Shown: piece after piece, positions 1-6,557 of the stretch | Position numbering within the stretch: the stretch's first letter is position 1 | How the letters are laid out: the number at the start of each line of letters is the position of its first letter | Source of the DNA: an uncultured Collinsella sp. | Lineage (GTDB): Bacteria; Actinomycetota; Coriobacteriia; Coriobacteriales; Coriobacteriaceae | Assembly: GCA_937950415.1 (NCBI GenBank) | Contig: CALFDL010000036.1 | Coordinates: 1 to 26,317, forward strand | Length of the DNA stretch: 26,317 nt | Direction of reading: 5' to 3' | The notes under the pieces: generated by a model | Database searches by the model: none | What the model was told of the DNA's origin: nothing | What the model saw: the letters and a program-made list of their open reading frames with translations, nothing else | Program-made: the position numbers and the translations under genes

Positions 1-13
1 GCGTGCCGACGAG

Positions 14-157
14 CTACTCCTCGACGAGCTCAAACTGATCGGGACCGACGCCGCACACCGGGCACACGTAGTCCTCGGGCAGCTCGGGCGTGTCGACCTC
101 AACCTCGTAACCGCAAACGACGCACACAAACTTATACGTCTTCTTCTCCTCAGCCAT
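14..157 (-). CDS. Rubredoxin / rubredoxin-like electron carrier (47 aa)
   Basis: This small ORF is a single rubredoxin fold. Two CxxC knuckles (CVVCGY near residues 12-17 and CPVCGVGPDQFEL near 32-44) would bind one iron. It carries electrons in the cytoplasm. The spacer between knuckles is shorter than in classical rubredoxins, and the usual Trp before the second knuckle is Tyr. Both features recall the C-terminal rubredoxin module of rubrerythrins and of high-molecular-weight rubredoxin (Hrb). The start is an ATG at 157 with a GAGGAG-type site at 164-170. The gene lies 89 bp downstream of a flavin reductase on the same strand and has its own good promoter (202-229). Inference: the pair passes electrons from NAD(P)H to a flavodiiron protein or peroxide/superoxide reductase. 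The fold is sure; the partner is not. Confidence 0.88.
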   Translation of the reverse strand: MAEEKKTYKFVCVVCGYEVEVDTPELPEDYVCPVCGVGPDQFELVEE

Positions 158-201
158 GATGTTCTCCTCTCGAACGCGACTGGTGATGTACTTCGCTTAT
201 T

Positions 202-229
202 AGTATATGTTCTCAATAATATAATGCAA
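202..229 (-). promoter_or_regulatory. Sigma-A-type promoter of the rubredoxin gene, inside an inverted repeat
   Basis: On the minus strand a -35 TTGCAT (224-229) and a -10 TATACT (202-207) are separated by 16 bp, in an AT-rich pocket of otherwise GC-rich DNA. A perfect 7-bp inverted repeat, ATGTTCT (207-213) and AGAACAT (238-244), straddles the spacer and the upstream side of the -35. It could be an operator. The predicted transcript would start near 195. Confidence 0.6.
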
Positions 230-246
230 GTATTTTTAGAACATTT

Positions 247-750
247 CTAGCCTTGATACGATGAAGCCTTGGGCGGCGTCTTGCCCTTCAGCACCTTGTG
301 GTAGTAGTCATAGGTCAACGGAGTCTCGCCACTCAGACGCTCGGCATCCTCAACCTCGCCAATAAAGAGCAGATGCGTGCCCACGTCCACGGTGTCAATC
401 AGACGGCAACTAAACAGCGCTGCCGCGTGCTCGGGCACATAGGGCATGCCCAGCGTGGTCTCGCGCGTCTCGTACTTGGCAAACTTGTCATAGTCACTGC
501 TGGTGCGGAACCCAAAGTTGCCAATGTAGAGCATATCGGCCGTCTGGTCGATCACGGTCAGCGCGAAGGCCTTGGCAGACGAGATAACACCAGACGTGAC
601 ATTGTCCTTATTCACGGCAATCGAGATGCGCGGCGGGGCGGATGTCACCTGCACCGCTGTGTTGATAACGCAGCCGGCACGCAGCCCGTCTGCCGCGGAG
701 CTCACCACGTACAGGCCGCTCGGCATGGTAAAGAACGCAGTTTTGTCCAT
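247..750 (-). CDS. Flavin reductase domain protein (Hrb-like NAD(P)H:FMN/rubredoxin reductase), 167 aa
   Basis: The protein matches the flavin-reductase-like FMN-binding split-barrel family. The N-terminus (MDKTAFFTMPSGLYVVSS), the central APPRISIAVNKDN segment, the DVGTHLLFIGEV strand and the TYDYYHKVLKGKTPPKA tail are the arrangement I associate with the flavin reductase half of high-molecular-weight rubredoxin (Hrb). The chosen start is the ATG at 750, with an AGGGGAG site at 759-765. Upstream in-frame codons exist as far as 942, but they run through a terminator hairpin and lack family similarity. The next gene downstream is a rubredoxin. Hrb fuses these two parts, so this looks like the unfused form. 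A role in oxygen or NO detoxification with a flavodiiron protein is inference; that partner is not in the window. Confidence 0.85.
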   Translation of the reverse strand: MDKTAFFTMPSGLYVVSSAADGLRAGCVINTAVQVTSAPPRISIAVNKDNVTSGVISSAKAFALTVIDQTADMLYIGNFGFRTSSDYDKFAKYETRETTLGMPYVPEHAAALFSCRLIDTVDVGTHLLFIGEVEDAERLSGETPLTYDYYHKVLKGKTPPKASSYQG

Positions 751-801
751 AACGATCACTCCCCTAGCTCGGGTTGGAACCTCATGGATGTATGTACCCA
801 C

Positions 802-836
802 AAAAAAGGCGACGCCCATAACGGACGCCGCCTTTG
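802..836 (-). terminator. Rho-independent terminator after the TPR-smpB transcript
   Basis: Read on the minus strand, a stem of about 12 bp (AAGGCGGCGTCC with GGGCGTCGCCTT, one G-U pair, loop GTTAT) is followed directly by a T-run at 802-807. It lies between smpB and the flavin reductase gene, only about 37 bp before the latter's ribosome binding site. It could therefore also act as a leader attenuator if the next promoter lies upstream. Confidence 0.8.
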
Positions 837-877
837 AGACATATGTGTCAGAACAGTAAGAAAGATGAGACGCCCGC

Positions 878-944
878 AGTTGCGGTGAAATAGGGACTGA
901 ATAGCCCCTCAAACAGGCAAACCAGTCCGTATTCCACCGCAACT
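878..944. repeat. Long imperfect palindrome (22-bp arms) behind smpB
   Basis: The arms at 878-899 and 923-944 pair at 20 of 22 positions around a 23-nt loop. There is no T-run at its foot, so it is not a plain terminator. It sits 13 bp past the smpB stop codon, in the 3' untranslated region of that transcript. Together with the other palindromes in this window it looks like a REP-type element. Confidence 0.75.
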
Positions 945-956
945 TATGAAGGACGG

Positions 957-1427
957 TCAGCGGTTGCGTTCCTTGAGGGCGCGGTCGATCTCGCGTTGGA
1001 CATCACGCTTGGCCATGTCCTCGCGCTTGTCGTAGAGCTTCTTGCCGCGACCCAGACCCAGCAGCAGCTTTACGCGGCCGTCGGTATTAAAGTAGAGCTC
1101 CAACGGAACCAGCGCATAACCACGGTTGCGAAGTTTGCCGTCAAGAAAGTCGATCTCCTTGCGGTGCAGCAGCAGACGGCGCCGACGGTCGGGATCGCGA
1201 TTCCACACGCCACCATGGCTATAAGGGTGAATATGCAGGCCGACGAGCCAGCACTCCCCGCCACGAATCAGTGCAAAGGTATCGGTAATCTGGCACGCGC
1301 GCTCGCGAATCGACTTGACCTCGGTACCGCTCAGCTCAATACCACACTCAAACGTCTCATCGATAAAGTACTCGTGATGTGCCGAGCGATTCTTGGAAAT
1401 GAGCTTGCGCTCGCGCTTACTGGGCAT
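957..1427 (-). CDS. smpB: SmpB, tmRNA-binding protein (156 aa)
   Basis: SmpB binds tmRNA and, with it, rescues stalled ribosomes by trans-translation. The sequence fits the family end to end: KLISKNRSAHHEYFIDETFE at the N-terminus, the GIELSGTEVKSIRER segment, the HIHPYSHGGVWNRDPDRRRR loop, and GRGKKLYDKRED before a basic C-terminal tail, the part that enters the empty A site and mRNA channel. Length is typical. The start is the ATG at 1427, with a strong AAGGAGG at 1434-1440. It overlaps the 3' end of the TPR gene by 11 bp, which suggests translational coupling. I did not find the tmRNA gene (ssrA) nearby. Confidence 0.95.
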   Translation of the reverse strand: MPSKRERKLISKNRSAHHEYFIDETFECGIELSGTEVKSIRERACQITDTFALIRGGECWLVGLHIHPYSHGGVWNRDPDRRRRLLLHRKEIDFLDGKLRNRGYALVPLELYFNTDGRVKLLLGLGRGKKLYDKREDMAKRDVQREIDRALKERNR

Positions 1428-2334
1428 CGCCGGCCTCCTTGGCGCCATCGGCGTTTGAGCCCGCAGCCTCGCGCTTTGCCCTGCGCTCGGCATTAAGCTC
1501 GGCATCGCTCTCGCGCACCAGCTTGATAATCGCCGCGCACGCCTCCTCGCCCACCAGGTCGCGGGCACGGACCGTCAGACGCGTAGCCTCCTGCTTGTCG
1601 CCGTCGCTTGCAGCATCGGTCGCGCACATGATCAAGCAGATGGCGATCTCGGCCGAAGGCGAGGTCGGCACGCCCTGCAGGGCGAGCTCACCCATCACAT
1701 GGTCGTCACTCTCGTCCGCGGCATCCGGATAGGTGGTATGGATCTTGTTGAGCAGGCGCGTCGTATGCGCATCGTTGGGCGCCAGACGCAGTGCCAGACG
1801 CGCGCAGCCCACGGCAGCCGAAATGTTCTCGGTCTCGGGCTCCAAGAAGTACTGACCCAAGTTGGTGTAGGCGCGTGCGGCGCACTTACCGTCGCTCGCG
1901 CGCTCCAGCACCGAGAACGAGAGCGATGCCCACTCCTGCTTGTCCTCGAGCGCGCGGAACAGCTCGGCCAAGTCCAAGCGATAGTTACAGTTCATGGGAT
2001 CCCAGCGTACGGCCTGCATCAGGGCATTGCGAGCACTCACATAATCCTGCTGGCGAATGTAGGCAAACGCCATGTCGGAATACAGGCGGTCAAAGGGAAC
2101 CTCGACCTGCACCAGCTCGCGCGGATCCTTCTCCACGCGGCGATAGGCCAGGCGCTCAAACTTGCTGTCGAAGCTAAAGTACTGGCGCTTCTCCTCCGTC
2201 TTGCACTCAGCGTCGATATACTCCTCAGCGAGCTCCACCAGACGCTCAAGCAGCGGCGTCGCCGTAGCCAGGTCGCCCTGCGCCAGATAGTTCTCGGCAT
2301 ACGTGATGTCTTCCAAGCTGATAGGCAGGTCCAT
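1417..2334 (-). CDS. Tetratricopeptide-repeat protein of unknown function (305 aa)
   Basis: The middle of this soluble, acidic protein has TPR-like helical pairs. Clear repeats are FAYIRQQDYVSARNALMQAV (about residues 90-110), followed by a WDPMNCNYRLDLAELFRAL unit and an AYTNLGQYFLE...AVGCARLALRLAPND unit. There is no signal peptide or membrane segment. The C-terminus is Ala/Glu/Lys-rich and probably disordered. TPR proteins act as protein-protein scaffolds, and nothing here names the partner. The start is the ATG at 2334 behind a GAGGAG at 2340-2345. The gene's end overlaps smpB, so the two are co-transcribed. A link to ribosome rescue is only inferred from that context. Confidence 0.8.
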   Translation of the reverse strand: MDLPISLEDITYAENYLAQGDLATATPLLERLVELAEEYIDAECKTEEKRQYFSFDSKFERLAYRRVEKDPRELVQVEVPFDRLYSDMAFAYIRQQDYVSARNALMQAVRWDPMNCNYRLDLAELFRALEDKQEWASLSFSVLERASDGKCAARAYTNLGQYFLEPETENISAAVGCARLALRLAPNDAHTTRLLNKIHTTYPDAADESDDHVMGELALQGVPTSPSAEIAICLIMCATDAASDGDKQEATRLTVRARDLVGEEACAAIIKLVRESDAELNAERRAKREAAGSNADGAKEAGDAQ

Positions 2335-2393
2335 GACAACTCCTCGGTCCGGGCGGCAGACTCAACGCGCGCCTTAAATATCGGTCAATACAC

Positions 2394-2423
2394 AAAACCC
2401 GGGTCTCTTACGAGGCCCGGGCG
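2394..2423 (-). terminator. Intrinsic terminator after the tRNA-Gln/tRNA-Glu transcript
   Basis: On the minus strand the hairpin CCCGGGCCTC-GTAA-GAGACCCGGG is followed by TTTT (2394-2397). It lies just past the CCA end of tRNA-Glu, before the TPR-smpB pair. Confidence 0.85.
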
Positions 2424-2431
2424 TTCAATTT

Positions 2432-2508
2432 TGGTAGCCCGTACCAGATTCGAACTGGTGATCTCCGCCTTGAGAGGGCGGCGTCCTAAACCGCTAGACG
2501 AACGGGCC
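2432..2508 (-). tRNA. tRNA-Glu (anticodon CTC)
   Basis: A 77-nt cloverleaf on the minus strand with an encoded CCA end. The anticodon stem CCGCC/GGCGG encloses loop CTCTCAA, giving anticodon CTC. The T arm ACCAG-TTCGAAT-CTGGT is perfect and the D arm contains TAGCGGTTTAGGA. The acceptor stem GGCCCGT/ACGGGCT closes with a G-U pair at position 1-72. It lies 17 nt downstream of tRNA-Gln in the same transcript. Confidence 0.95.
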
Positions 2509-2525
2509 ATATGTAGCAAATGCAA

Positions 2526-2599
2526 TGGCTGGGATGGAGGGAGTCGAACCCCCATTGACGGAACCAGAATCCGCTGTCCTGCCATTAGACGACATCCCA
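2526..2599 (-). tRNA. tRNA-Gln (anticodon CTG)
   Basis: A 74-nt cloverleaf on the minus strand with acceptor stem TGGGATG/CATCCCA, discriminator G and encoded CCA. The anticodon loop TTCTGGT gives CTG. The T arm contains GGGGGTTCGACTCCCTC. The U1-A72 start is typical of glutamine tRNAs. It is the first gene of the two-tRNA transcript. Confidence 0.95.
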
Positions 2600-2643
2600 A
2601 TGACTGCATCGCTGCGCTCGGCTGTGCCTTTGCGCAAGAAAGA

Positions 2644-2672
2644 AATATACGGGAAGTCCGGCCGTGACGCAA
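2644..2672 (-). promoter_or_regulatory. Promoter of the tRNA-Gln/tRNA-Glu transcript
   Basis: On the minus strand a -35 TTGCGT (2667-2672) and a -10 TATATT (2644-2649) have an optimal 17-bp spacer, about 45 bp ahead of tRNA-Gln. Just beyond it is an inverted repeat TTTGACT (2681-2687)/AGTCAAA (2700-2706). The 2600-2865 gap shows nothing else I can support. Confidence 0.6.
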
Positions 2673-2865
2673 GCCCCAATTTTGACTTTTTTGAAATTCA
2701 GTCAAATACGGCCAACACGTGAAGGACCTGTGAAGTCGACCGCTGCACACGAAGGGCAAAACGCCGCGAGCGGTAGCCGTCAACCGTTGGCAGATTCTAC
2801 CGCGAAAACAATAGCACCAGGCAACACAATCGAAGTATCAATGATCGCGTAGATATCGAGGCGCC

Positions 2866-3276
2866 ATGGACGAAGAGCTTGATTACCTATGGGAGACCCT
2901 GGGCCTCGAGATCACTGCTGACCTTTGGCCCGAACGGGACAAAATCCATCCCACTCTGCGCCCCGCCATCACGGTGATGCAGGCAAAATACCGCCGTGCA
3001 TCCTTTTTGATCATGCGGATGTCATGGCACGCGGGACTCCCCGACCTTAAGCGAATCCGGGCAAGCCTCGTCGAGCTGTCCGGTATGCCGACCGTCATAT
3101 CCGAGGCGCACCTGGAGCAGCGCCAGCGCGAGCGACTGCAACAGCAGCGGATCCCCTTTATCTGCCCCGGCGTTCAGGCATATCTGCCCTTTATGGACGA
3201 GGAGTACTGGAGCGGCAAGCCCAACAAGCACGTAAAGGTCTACGATCCGCACGAATGGGCACAGCTTGAGGATTAG
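2866..3276 (+). CDS. Hypothetical protein (136 aa), only plus-strand gene of the left half
   Basis: I do not recognise a family with confidence. The protein is soluble, with a charged helical middle (HLEQRQRERLQQQRIPF) and a C-terminal segment IPFICPGVQAYLPFMDEEYW that looks like a conserved core. It has no signal peptide or membrane helix. The ATG at 2866 is preceded by only a weak GAGG. The coding call rests on the open frame, codon use like its neighbours, and its position between convergent and divergent elements. It is the only gene on this strand before 22,932. It ends 17 bp before the triple-hairpin repeat. It could be a small regulator that has lost a domain, but that is a guess. Confidence 0.6.
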   Translation: MDEELDYLWETLGLEITADLWPERDKIHPTLRPAITVMQAKYRRASFLIMRMSWHAGLPDLKRIRASLVELSGMPTVISEAHLEQRQRERLQQQRIPFICPGVQAYLPFMDEEYWSGKPNKHVKVYDPHEWAQLED

Positions 3277-3292
3277 CGCATATGCCCGCCAA

Positions 3293-3466
3293 CCGGAAAG
3301 CTCATCCCGGAATTTACGTCCAGAACGGGACGCGCTTTCCCCTAGAGGCCCCAAACGGAAACCGTATCCCAGATTTCGCGCTCAAACTGGGATACGGTTT
3401 CCGCTAGCCCCTTCAACCGGAAACTGCGTCCCGGAATCCGAGCTTAAAACGGGTCGCACTTTCCGC
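3293..3466. repeat. Cluster of three related hairpin units (REP/BIME-like)
   Basis: Three units of about 48 bp lie head to tail at a ~63-bp spacing. Each has arms of the form GGAAA...TCCC and its complement. Unit 1 pairs 3295-3309 with 3326-3340 (2 mismatches). Unit 2 pairs 3356-3372 with 3387-3403 (17 bp, perfect). Unit 3 pairs 3419-3433 with 3450-3464 (2 mismatches). The arms differ between units, yet the two sides of each unit change together. The cluster fills the gap between two convergent genes. T-runs are missing, so they are not ordinary terminators. Confidence 0.8.
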
Positions 3467-3471
3467 AGCCG

Positions 3472-3831
3472 CTACAGCAACGCCTCGGCCCAAGCCGCTT
3501 CCCTAAAGCCGGGAATCGCAAAGTCGTCGCCCACCAGCAGCGGACGCTTGACCAGCATGCCGTCGGTCGCCAGCAGCTCGTAGCACTCCCGATCCGTCAT
3601 GCCCGCATCCAGACGCGCCTTCAGGCCCAGCTCTCGATATTTCATGCCCGACGAATTAAAGAAGCGCCGCACCGGCAGCCCCGAACGAGCAATCCAGGTC
3701 GCAAGCTCATCAGCCGTGGGATTGTCCAAAACGATATCGCGATCGATATACTCTACCCCATGTTCGTCCAGCCATGCCTTGGCCTTCTTACAGGTCGAGC
3801 ACTTGGGATATTCAACAAACAGTACGGTCAT
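3472..3831 (-). CDS. ArsC/Spx/YffB-family thioredoxin-fold protein (119 aa)
   Basis: The N-terminus MTVLFVEYPKCSTCKKAKAW carries a CxxC (Cys11/Cys14) at the end of the first strand. This is the signature of the arsenate-reductase-related family that includes Spx, MgsR and YffB. The later LVKRPLLVGDD segment holds the conserved Arg-Pro of that fold. The length (119 aa) is standard. The start is the ATG at 3831 behind GGAGG at 3838-3842, rather than upstream in-frame codons. Members are either thiol reductases or RNA-polymerase-binding redox regulators, and sequence alone does not separate these. It follows mupG on the same strand after 92 bp and is probably separately expressed. No arsenic-resistance genes are near, so an arsenate reductase role is unlikely. 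Confidence 0.85.
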   Translation of the reverse strand: MTVLFVEYPKCSTCKKAKAWLDEHGVEYIDRDIVLDNPTADELATWIARSGLPVRRFFNSSGMKYRELGLKARLDAGMTDRECYELLATDGMLVKRPLLVGDDFAIPGFREAAWAEALL

Positions 3832-3923
3832 GGGAATCCTCCGAATATAGATCGGCCAACGCAGGCACACGCCACACGAGGCGCCTTCGCATGATGGGCC
3901 AATTGTAGCCCACGGGTCACACG

Positions 3924-4976
3924 CTAAACGAACCGTACCCCGAATCCGCGTTTGACGAACGGCAGCAGCTCCATTGCCTCGGGCGTGATATGACCCGCAA
4001 CGTTCATGCGCTCGTCACCGGGAAGATCGACCCGCGCAATCTCAAGCTCGCCTTCGTAGCGCCCATAGCCGCTATTGCTCACAGCGATCGACCCCGTCTT
4101 TCGCGGCAGGCCGGCTCCGGCATCCGTCGGCACGGAATCCGGCTTGAGCTTCGTACGTGACTCCTGAGACCTAAAGATGAGGACACTCGAGTCGGGCCGG
4201 TCGTGATGAATCTGCCCGCGCACATAGGCATAACCGGGCTCAAGCTCGCATTGCAGGTCCACGTATCCGGCGGAAACTTGAGCAAACTGCGCCCAGCCCG
4301 CATCGGAAAGATCGGGGTCGCCGACCAACACAATGTCGCAATCGGCGCCATGTGCAAGCTCAAGCATGTTGAGGGCAACCTTTGACGCGCGACCGCGCTG
4401 CGCCTCGACCGTCGGCAGTCCCTCGAATACCGGCCCGCGAACGTTGGCATCGCCCGGCACAAAAGCCATGATTTCGAATCCAAGCGCCGCAAGACGAAGA
4501 TTCACCCGAGCAATGTCCTCCAGAGCTAAACCGGTATAAGGCTTGGGGTAAAAATTGTGGCAGGCAGCAAAACGAGTCACATCGGCACCGGCCTCACGCC
4601 ACGATGCGATTTCATCAGAACTCACCGTCGATGCATTGACCACAATGCGAAATACACCGGACAGCTCCGCGACCCGCTGGGCGCTAAAGCCATAGTCCAA
4701 ACGAAGGTATTCCAACCCCAGATCGCGCAGGTCCTCGATGCGCTCAAGCCCGAGCAAATCGCACGTGCGCGGCCCCACATCGGCAATGAGCGCAATGCCG
4801 CGGGCGGAAAGCAGCGACAGCACATGACGGACCTTATCGGTATACGCCGCTCCCCCATCCTCGGGAATATGCAGCGAGGTGAATGCATAGCGCGCACCCG
4901 CCGCGGCACCACGCTCAATTGTCCACTCAATATCCTGCAGAGGGCTGGAAAGATAAATCGAAATACCCGTTTTCAC
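3924..4976 (-). CDS. mupG: MupG-type 6-phospho-N-acetylmuramidase (DUF871), 350 aa
   Basis: The sequence fits the DUF871 family: a TIM-barrel N-terminal domain beginning MKTGISIYLSSPLQDIEW, with RYAFTSLHIPED and EYLRLDYGFS motifs, ACHNFYPKPYTGL near the centre and a small beta domain at the C-terminus. Characterised MupG cleaves MurNAc-6-P-GlcNAc to MurNAc-6-P and GlcNAc in the cytoplasm. That fits its place after murQ and murP: the transporter brings in and phosphorylates the sugar, MupG splits the disaccharide, and MurQ removes the lactyl ether. The start is a GTG at 4976 with AAAGGAG at 4986-4992, 9 nt away. A terminator hairpin lies directly before that site, so this last gene is probably expressed below the rest of the operon. 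Confidence 0.88.
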   Translation of the reverse strand: MKTGISIYLSSPLQDIEWTIERGAAAGARYAFTSLHIPEDGGAAYTDKVRHVLSLLSARGIALIADVGPRTCDLLGLERIEDLRDLGLEYLRLDYGFSAQRVAELSGVFRIVVNASTVSSDEIASWREAGADVTRFAACHNFYPKPYTGLALEDIARVNLRLAALGFEIMAFVPGDANVRGPVFEGLPTVEAQRGRASKVALNMLELAHGADCDIVLVGDPDLSDAGWAQFAQVSAGYVDLQCELEPGYAYVRGQIHHDRPDSSVLIFRSQESRTKLKPDSVPTDAGAGLPRKTGSIAVSNSGYGRYEGELEIARVDLPGDERMNVAGHITPEAMELLPFVKRGFGVRFV

Positions 4977-4992
4977 GCTTCAACACTCCTTT

Positions 4993-5026
4993 AAAAAAGG
5001 CCAGCGGAGCAGTTAGCCCCGCCGGC
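4993..5026 (-). terminator. Intrinsic terminator abutting the mupG ribosome binding site
   Basis: On the minus strand GCCGGCGGGGC-TAACT-GCTCCGCTGGC forms an 11-bp stem with two G-U pairs, followed by C and T6 (4993-4998). The T-run runs straight into AAAGGAG, the mupG ribosome binding site. A second short hairpin, CCTTT-TTT-AAAGG, could hide that site. Confidence 0.72.
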
Positions 5027-5093
5027 ACAACCATAGCATCAAGAAATCTGCCGCGCGCCGCGAGCCCTGAGCAACACGGCTCGCGATATCAAA

Positions 5094-6500
5094 CTACTCG
5101 CCAAAGAACTCGTTGATCTTCTGCTCGTCGACGCCAAAGAACCACGTCAGGACAAAGCCGGCGGCATAGGCAAGCAGCATAGCGGCAACGTAGCCGAGCT
5201 GCTGGCCAGGAACGACGATCAGCAGGCCAAACAGACCGGAAACGCCCTGAGAAACCGTGCCGATGTCAAGCAGCGCCGCGAGCGCGCCGCCAAATCCGGC
5301 ACCCAGGCAGGCCGTCACAAACGGACGAACGAGCGGCAGCGTAACGGCATACATCAGAGGCTCGCCCACACCGAGGATTCCAACGGGAATGGACTCTGCG
5401 ACGTACTTCTTGAGCTTGGCGTTCTTGGTCTTAAAGTACAGCGCCAGACCGGCACCGACCTGACCGCCGCCAGCCATCTTAAGGATGGTAGCGCCGTCGG
5501 GATCGTTGAGCATAGCGTGGATCGGCGTGAGCGCCTGATGCAGGCCGACAGAAACCAGCGGCAAGAAGCCTGCCGACAGGATATAGCCGCCCAGGACGCC
5601 CAGCTTCTCGAAGATAAAGGTCAAAACGCTAAAGATGGCAGTCGTCAGCCATGCGCCAACCGGCTGGATGACGAGCATCAGAGCAAAGGCGCCGATGATG
5701 AGCACCAGCAGCGGGGACAAGAACGTGTCGAGTGCGTTGGGCATAACCTTGCGAATCTGTCGCTCCATCCAGGCAAAAAATGCGCCAGCGATAAGAGCCG
5801 CGATCATACCGCCCGCTGCGGGGTTGTACTGCGCATTGGTGAGCGGCAGCAGAATGGCAGTGGTAGGATCGGCCGCGCCAGGCGCAAGCAGGGGCATGGC
5901 ACTGTTGGCGATACACATCATGCCGGCGATGCCGCCCAGCGCAGCGGAGCCACCAAACTCACGTGCCGCGTTATAGCCCACCAAGATGGGCAGATAGGCA
6001 AACAGGGCCCAGCCCATGGAACGAATGCCCTGGTACCACCACTCGCCCGCAAGCGCGCCTGCCGTCGAGACGTTAATGACGTTGCAGATACCGTTGATGA
6101 GGCCAGCCGCAATGATGCCGGGAAGCAGGGCGACGAAGACATTGGAAATCTTCTTGAGGAAGGCCTGAACCGGCTTGGACTCGTACTTTGCCTTCTGCGC
6201 GGCCTTGTTTGTGGCCGCAGCGTCGACCACGCTCTCGTCAGCAACGCCTTTCGCAAGGCCGGTGAGCTTGGAGAACTCTTCGAGCACCTTATTCACCTTG
6301 CCCGGCCCCAGCACGATCTGCATCGTGTCGTCCTCGACTAGGCCCATCACGCCGTCGAGTGCCTTAATGCCCTCCGTGTCGACGTTGCCCGCGTCTTTGA
6401 CGGTCACGCGCAGGCGCGTCATGCACGCCGCGTTTGCCAGCACGTTGTCTTTACCGCCCAAAAGGTCCAGCAGCTTTTGAGCCAGCTCTTTGTTCGTCAT
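5094..6500 (-). CDS. murP: PTS EIIBC transporter, MurNAc type (468 aa)
   Basis: This is a membrane transporter that imports and phosphorylates its sugar. The EIIB domain is N-terminal, with the phosphorylated cysteine in AACMTRLRVTV (Cys26). After a linker the glucose-superfamily EIIC domain has about ten membrane segments and the substrate-site motif GVGEPLMYAVTLPL. Its neighbours (murQ, an RpiR regulator and mupG) identify the likely substrate as MurNAc or MurNAc-GlcNAc. No EIIA domain is fused, so it must borrow one, usually the glucose-type EIIA; none is in this window. The start is the ATG at 6500 with AAGGAGGAG at 6503-6511. It follows murQ by 57 bp in the same operon. Confidence 0.88.
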   Translation of the reverse strand: MTNKELAQKLLDLLGGKDNVLANAACMTRLRVTVKDAGNVDTEGIKALDGVMGLVEDDTMQIVLGPGKVNKVLEEFSKLTGLAKGVADESVVDAAATNKAAQKAKYESKPVQAFLKKISNVFVALLPGIIAAGLINGICNVINVSTAGALAGEWWYQGIRSMGWALFAYLPILVGYNAAREFGGSAALGGIAGMMCIANSAMPLLAPGAADPTTAILLPLTNAQYNPAAGGMIAALIAGAFFAWMERQIRKVMPNALDTFLSPLLVLIIGAFALMLVIQPVGAWLTTAIFSVLTFIFEKLGVLGGYILSAGFLPLVSVGLHQALTPIHAMLNDPDGATILKMAGGGQVGAGLALYFKTKNAKLKKYVAESIPVGILGVGEPLMYAVTLPLVRPFVTACLGAGFGGALAALLDIGTVSQGVSGLFGLLIVVPGQQLGYVAAMLLAYAAGFVLTWFFGVDEQKINEFFGE

Positions 6501-6557
6501 AACTCCTCCTTGTATTGGGTATCTCGTCTGGATGTCATATCAGCTCACGCCGTACAC

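Noticed and set aside
751..942. N-terminal extension of the flavin reductase
   Set aside because: The in-frame codons pass through a terminator hairpin and a palindrome. A good ribosome binding site precedes the ATG at 750.
700..1000. tmRNA gene next to smpB
   Set aside because: No Ala-tRNA-like ends with a GGTTCRANTCC arm or encoded tag are visible around smpB; only the hairpins are.
1699..2667. A 322-codon plus-strand frame running over the TPR gene and both tRNAs
   Set aside because: It is antisense to a better gene and translates through two tRNA genes.
3293..3466. CRISPR array
   Set aside because: There are only three units, each internally palindromic with differing arms. There are no identical repeats with unique spacers and no cas genes.
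3472..3831. Arsenic-resistance operon
   Set aside because: The ArsC-like fold protein stands alone, without arsR, arsB or acr3, and the family includes Spx-type regulators.
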